Assembly (NCBI GenBank): GCA_910588625.1
Contig: CAJUQN010000015.1
Location: 1-50,681, forward strand
From: an uncultured Oscillospiraceae bacterium
Lineage (GTDB): Bacteria > Bacillota > Clostridia > Oscillospirales > Oscillospiraceae
Reading direction: 5' to 3'
Length of the DNA: 50,681 nucleotides
Each line of letters opens with the position of its first letter. The stretch's first letter is position 1. The notes below the pieces were generated by a model. The model was not told the origin of the DNA. It did no database searches and worked only from the letters and a program-made list of their open reading frames with translations. Made by a program: the position numbers and the translations under genes. Positions 48,231 through 50,681 of the stretch are shown piece after piece.

Positions 48231-49101
48231 CCTCGGCCCTCCGCTCTGTGTTTCCTTCCACCACCCGCCAGTGCATCCCTGGGTCCATGGTGGTTTGGAT
48301 GTCCTGGAAGCCCTGCTCCTCCATGATGGACTTCACCGCGTTCGCCTGGTCATAGCCCACCTCGAAAATCAGCTTTCCTCCGGGCTTCAAAGCCTTTTTC
48401 CACTTCTTCGCAACGGCCCGGTAGAACTTCAAGCCATCCTCCCCGCCGTCCAGCGCCATCCGGGGCTCGTAGTCCCGGACGGACACATCCAGCCGCCCCA
48501 CCTCTAGGGTGGGAATATAGGGGGGATTGCACAAAATCAAATCAAAGTCCCGCAGCAGCCGGGGAGGCGGCTCTAGAGCGTCCACCTGGACCGGCGTCAC
48601 CTGCTGGGACAGCTCACACCGCCGGATGTTCTGGCGGCACACCCGCAAAGCCTCCTCCGACCACTCCGCCAGATACACCTGGGTGTTGGGGCAGTTGTCC
48701 GCGATGGCCAGCCCGATGCAGCCGCTCCCAGCGCACAGGTCCAGCACTCGGGTTCCCTCCGGCAAATCACGGGCAAACAGGATGCCCCGCTCCACCACCG
48801 TCTCCGTGTCCGGGCGGGGAATGAGCACATCCCGGCAAATGTCCAGCGTCAGGCCATAGAACTCCCACTCGCCGATGAGGTAGGCCACCGGTTCCCCCTT
48901 CATTCGGCGGGCCAGCAGGTCCCGGAACCGCTTTTCCACCCCGTCGGAGGCGTACAAGGGCAGGTCCCGGAGGAACTCCTCCCGGGCCTTACCGGAGGCG
49001 ACGCATAACAGCTCCCGGGCCTCCAGCTGGGCCTGGTGCACCCCCGCCTCTTTCAGCGCCTTCCGGGCGTCCAAGTATAGGTCGTTGTAGGTGACGGGCA
49101 T
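48214..49101 (-). CDS. prmC: Peptide chain release factor N5-glutamine methyltransferase
   Basis: A 295-residue SAM-dependent methyltransferase that methylates the GGQ glutamine of release factors RF1/RF2. It has an N-terminal helical domain and the catalytic domain with VLDLCAGSGCIGLAIA (SAM motif I), LCNPPYIPT (NPPY motif binding the glutamine) and LIPRPDTETVVE. The ATG at 49101 is preferred, as GGAGAGGG lies upstream, over an earlier one with no ribosome binding site. The usual neighbour is prfA; here it is a DUF1385 gene upstream. Confidence 0.95.
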   Translation of the reverse strand: MPVTYNDLYLDARKALKEAGVHQAQLEARELLCVASGKAREEFLRDLPLYASDGVEKRFRDLLARRMKGEPVAYLIGEWEFYGLTLDICRDVLIPRPDTETVVERGILFARDLPEGTRVLDLCAGSGCIGLAIADNCPNTQVYLAEWSEEALRVCRQNIRRCELSQQVTPVQVDALEPPPRLLRDFDLILCNPPYIPTLEVGRLDVSVRDYEPRMALDGGEDGLKFYRAVAKKWKKALKPGGKLIFEVGYDQANAVKSIMEEQGFQDIQTTMDPGMHWRVVEGNTERRAEDEEVV

Positions 49102-49167
49102 AGCTCTCACCCTCTCCGCTCTCATGTTGTCACGCTGCGCCTGTTCGCGACGGCTCCGCGCTTCTTC

Positions 49168-50139
49168 TTACCACCTGTCCGCACCCTGCTCCTCCGGCAG
49201 CACCCGTTTCAGCGCCTCTATCCCCACCTCGATCATGGAGTCATCCGGCTCGAAGGTGGTAAAGTTCTGCATCCACATGCCGGGGGCCCGCAACGCCCGG
49301 CACACCAGGCCGTCATGGCCGCCCACGTAGCGGTTGAACTCATAGGTCACCCCTACGATGATGGGCAGCATCAACAGATGGAGGGTCATCCGCAAAAAGG
49401 TATTCTCAATTTTCAGTGGGGTGAAGATTACGATGGACAAAAAGATAGACACCGCGATGACCACAAACAGGAAGCTGGTGCCGCACCGGGGATGGTGCCG
49501 GGGCTGCTTGCGGACATTCTCCACCGTCAGCTCCAGCCCGTTTTCATAACAGTAGATGGTCTTATGCTCCGCGCCGTGGTACTCGAATACTCGGTGAATT
49601 TCCTTCATCTTGGAGCACAGATCCAGGTAAACCATGAAAATGACCACCTTGAGCACACCCTCGATCACCGAGCGCACCCACAGGGGCATGGTCTTCCACA
49701 CCAGCCCAATCAGCCCCGTCAGGGCAGTGGGCAGCAGGATAAACAGCCCAACGGAAAAGGCAATGCCGATCACCGCCGCCAGGGTGATGATGATGCTCAT
49801 GGCCTTGTCCTCCTCAAAACGGTCGCTGATCCACTTGTCTAGGCCAGTGAGCTCTTCCTCCTCCATGGTGCCGTCGTCGGACACTTCAGCGGAGTGCATC
49901 AGCGCCTTCATGCCGTAGACCATGGAGCCGCCAAAAATGAACAGCCCTCGAATGAAGGGCAGCTTTGCCAGCCCGGACTTGGGCTTGACCGCCTCCTCGG
50001 TGATGTCCAGCTCCCCGCTGGCCTTGCGCACCACGATGGCCCGCTTTCCTGGACCTTGCATCATGATGCCCTCAATGAGGGCCTGCCCGCCGCAGGTGGT
50101 CTTAAATGGCGTGCAGTAATTTGCGTCTTGTTTTGCCAT
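49168..50139 (-). CDS. DUF1385 membrane protein
   Basis: A 323-residue DUF1385 protein. The N-terminal part has the family motif GGQALIEGIMMQGP. Four hydrophobic segments lie at about 118-140, 150-180, 230-252 and 255-280, with a histidine- and cysteine-containing stretch (FEYHGAEHKTIYCYENG) and HHPRCGTSFLF between them. The function is unknown, but the gene is a regular neighbour of prfA/prmC in Firmicutes. AAAGGAGAAAG precedes the ATG. Confidence 0.9.
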   Translation of the reverse strand: MAKQDANYCTPFKTTCGGQALIEGIMMQGPGKRAIVVRKASGELDITEEAVKPKSGLAKLPFIRGLFIFGGSMVYGMKALMHSAEVSDDGTMEEEELTGLDKWISDRFEEDKAMSIIITLAAVIGIAFSVGLFILLPTALTGLIGLVWKTMPLWVRSVIEGVLKVVIFMVYLDLCSKMKEIHRVFEYHGAEHKTIYCYENGLELTVENVRKQPRHHPRCGTSFLFVVIAVSIFLSIVIFTPLKIENTFLRMTLHLLMLPIIVGVTYEFNRYVGGHDGLVCRALRAPGMWMQNFTTFEPDDSMIEVGIEALKRVLPEEQGADRW

Positions 50140-50237
50140 GCTTTGTCTTTCTCCTTTGATAGCCTATAACGCAGTATAACAGAAATCAGCTCAAAGTGCA
50201 ACCGATTCTTAAAACTATTGTTCGACTATTTTTCTGG

Positions 50238-50681
50238 TCACACACTGGCCACCGCAATGGGCAAGCGGATCGTGACCGTACAGCCGCCGCCAACGGCGTT
50301 GTTGATGTCCAGCGAGCCGCCGTGGCTATTGACAATCTCGTCGCACACGGCAAGGCCGATTCCGGACCCGCGGGCCTTAGACGAGCCCTTATAAAACTTA
50401 TACTTGATGAAAGGCAGCTCCTCCTCGGGCACACCGGGGCCATGGTCCCGGATGCGGATGGCCACATAATCCCCGTCCCGCCCCACAGACACCTCAATAA
50501 CGCCGCCGGAACCGCCGTGTTTGTCCGCATTGTCCAGCAGGTTGCAGAACACCTGGCGAAGACGCTCCGGGTCGCCGCTGATGATAGGCAGCTCCTCCTC
50601 GCACTCGGTATAGATGAGTTCCAGCCCCTTCCGGCGGAAAAACTCCCGATAGGTGTATACCGCGTCCTCCAGCTCCGCCAG
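50238..50681 (-). CDS. Sensor histidine kinase, C-terminal part (partial)
   Basis: The last 147 residues of a two-component sensor kinase; the frame runs beyond the window edge. The ATP-binding domain shows the N box (NLLDNADKH), G1 (DHGPGVPEEEL) and G2 (GSGIGLAVCDEIVNSHGG). The dimerisation/phosphoacceptor and sensor parts are outside. It is the last minus-strand gene shown here; its response regulator must lie outside or elsewhere. A 98-base gap separates it from the DUF1385 gene. Confidence 0.92.
   Translation of the reverse strand: MAELEDAVYTYREFFRRKGLELIYTECEEELPIISGDPERLRQVFCNLLDNADKHGGSGGVIEVSVGRDGDYVAIRIRDHGPGVPEEELPFIKYKFYKGSSKARGSGIGLAVCDEIVNSHGGSLDINNAVGGGCTVTIRLPIAVASV

Noticed and set aside
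1..50681. CRISPR arrays, tRNA and rRNA genes
   Set aside because: No regularly spaced direct repeats or cloverleaf/rRNA signatures were seen; only the 15-bp tandem pair and the dispersed repeat were found.

Overview
The window looks like a chromosomal segment of a GC-rich, Gram-positive, endospore-forming Clostridia. I infer a gut Oscillospiraceae of the Flavonifractor/Lawsonibacter type. The reasons are gene content (a Clostridia-style division and cell-wall cluster, the yqfC-yqfD-phoH-ybeY-era-yqzL-recO block, dnaG-rpoD), strong AGGAGG ribosome binding sites, consensus sigma-A promoters, sporulation genes, and short TetR/ABC and mobile-element remnants. The species assignment is inference; there is no rRNA in the window.

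Layout. Positions 1-2400 are an AT-richer graveyard of mobile-element and accessory debris: pieces of a large serine recombinase in both orientations, a VirD4/TraG coupling-protein piece, an HxlR regulator pseudogene, a MobA-type relaxase piece, and one intact small membrane protein. Positions 2396-4582 hold a TetR-ABC exporter operon with a perfect operator dyad over its promoter. From 4589 nearly everything is on the minus strand: guaB, gluQ, a radical SAM protein, then the division/cell-wall cluster, which in transcription order is mraZ, rsmH, ftsL-like, a PASTA-containing PBP, a truncated Mur-ligase-like protein, mraY, ftsW, murG, murA, ftsQ and ftsZ (20397 down to 8019). The full-length Mur ligases (murC/D/E/F) are absent from it. 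Positions 20720-24795 hold a DivIVA-like coiled-coil gene, coaD, rsmD, uvrC and an HPr gene. Positions 24974-34846 hold yqfC, yqfD, phoH, an XRE regulator, ybeY, an acyltransferase, era, a DUF3267 membrane zincin, yqzL, recO and mutS2 (transcription order).

A plus-strand island (34970-36316) carries an RluA-type pseudouridine synthase and a small pyroglutamyl-peptidase-like protein. It is followed by dgt-yigZ-dnaG-rpoD (minus), a PiT phosphate transporter (plus), recA-recX-rimO-pgsA-alpha-glucosidase (minus), prmC with a TIGR04076 gene, a DUF1385 membrane protein, and the C-terminal part of a sensor histidine kinase running off the window.

The most interesting unexplained structure is a roughly 225-240 bp intergenic repeat present three times (10149-10385 minus, 24218-24443 plus, 32074-32310 plus). 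Each copy ends in two long hairpins separated by an invariant 10-nt linker, and the stems change by compensatory substitutions. This suggests selection on an RNA or cruciform structure. Other points of interest are the ligase remnant in the cell-wall cluster, a divergent XRE/small-protein pair with a perfect promoter buried in operator-like dyads, and a minimal C15-peptidase relative. No tRNA, rRNA, CRISPR array or intact mobile element was seen.
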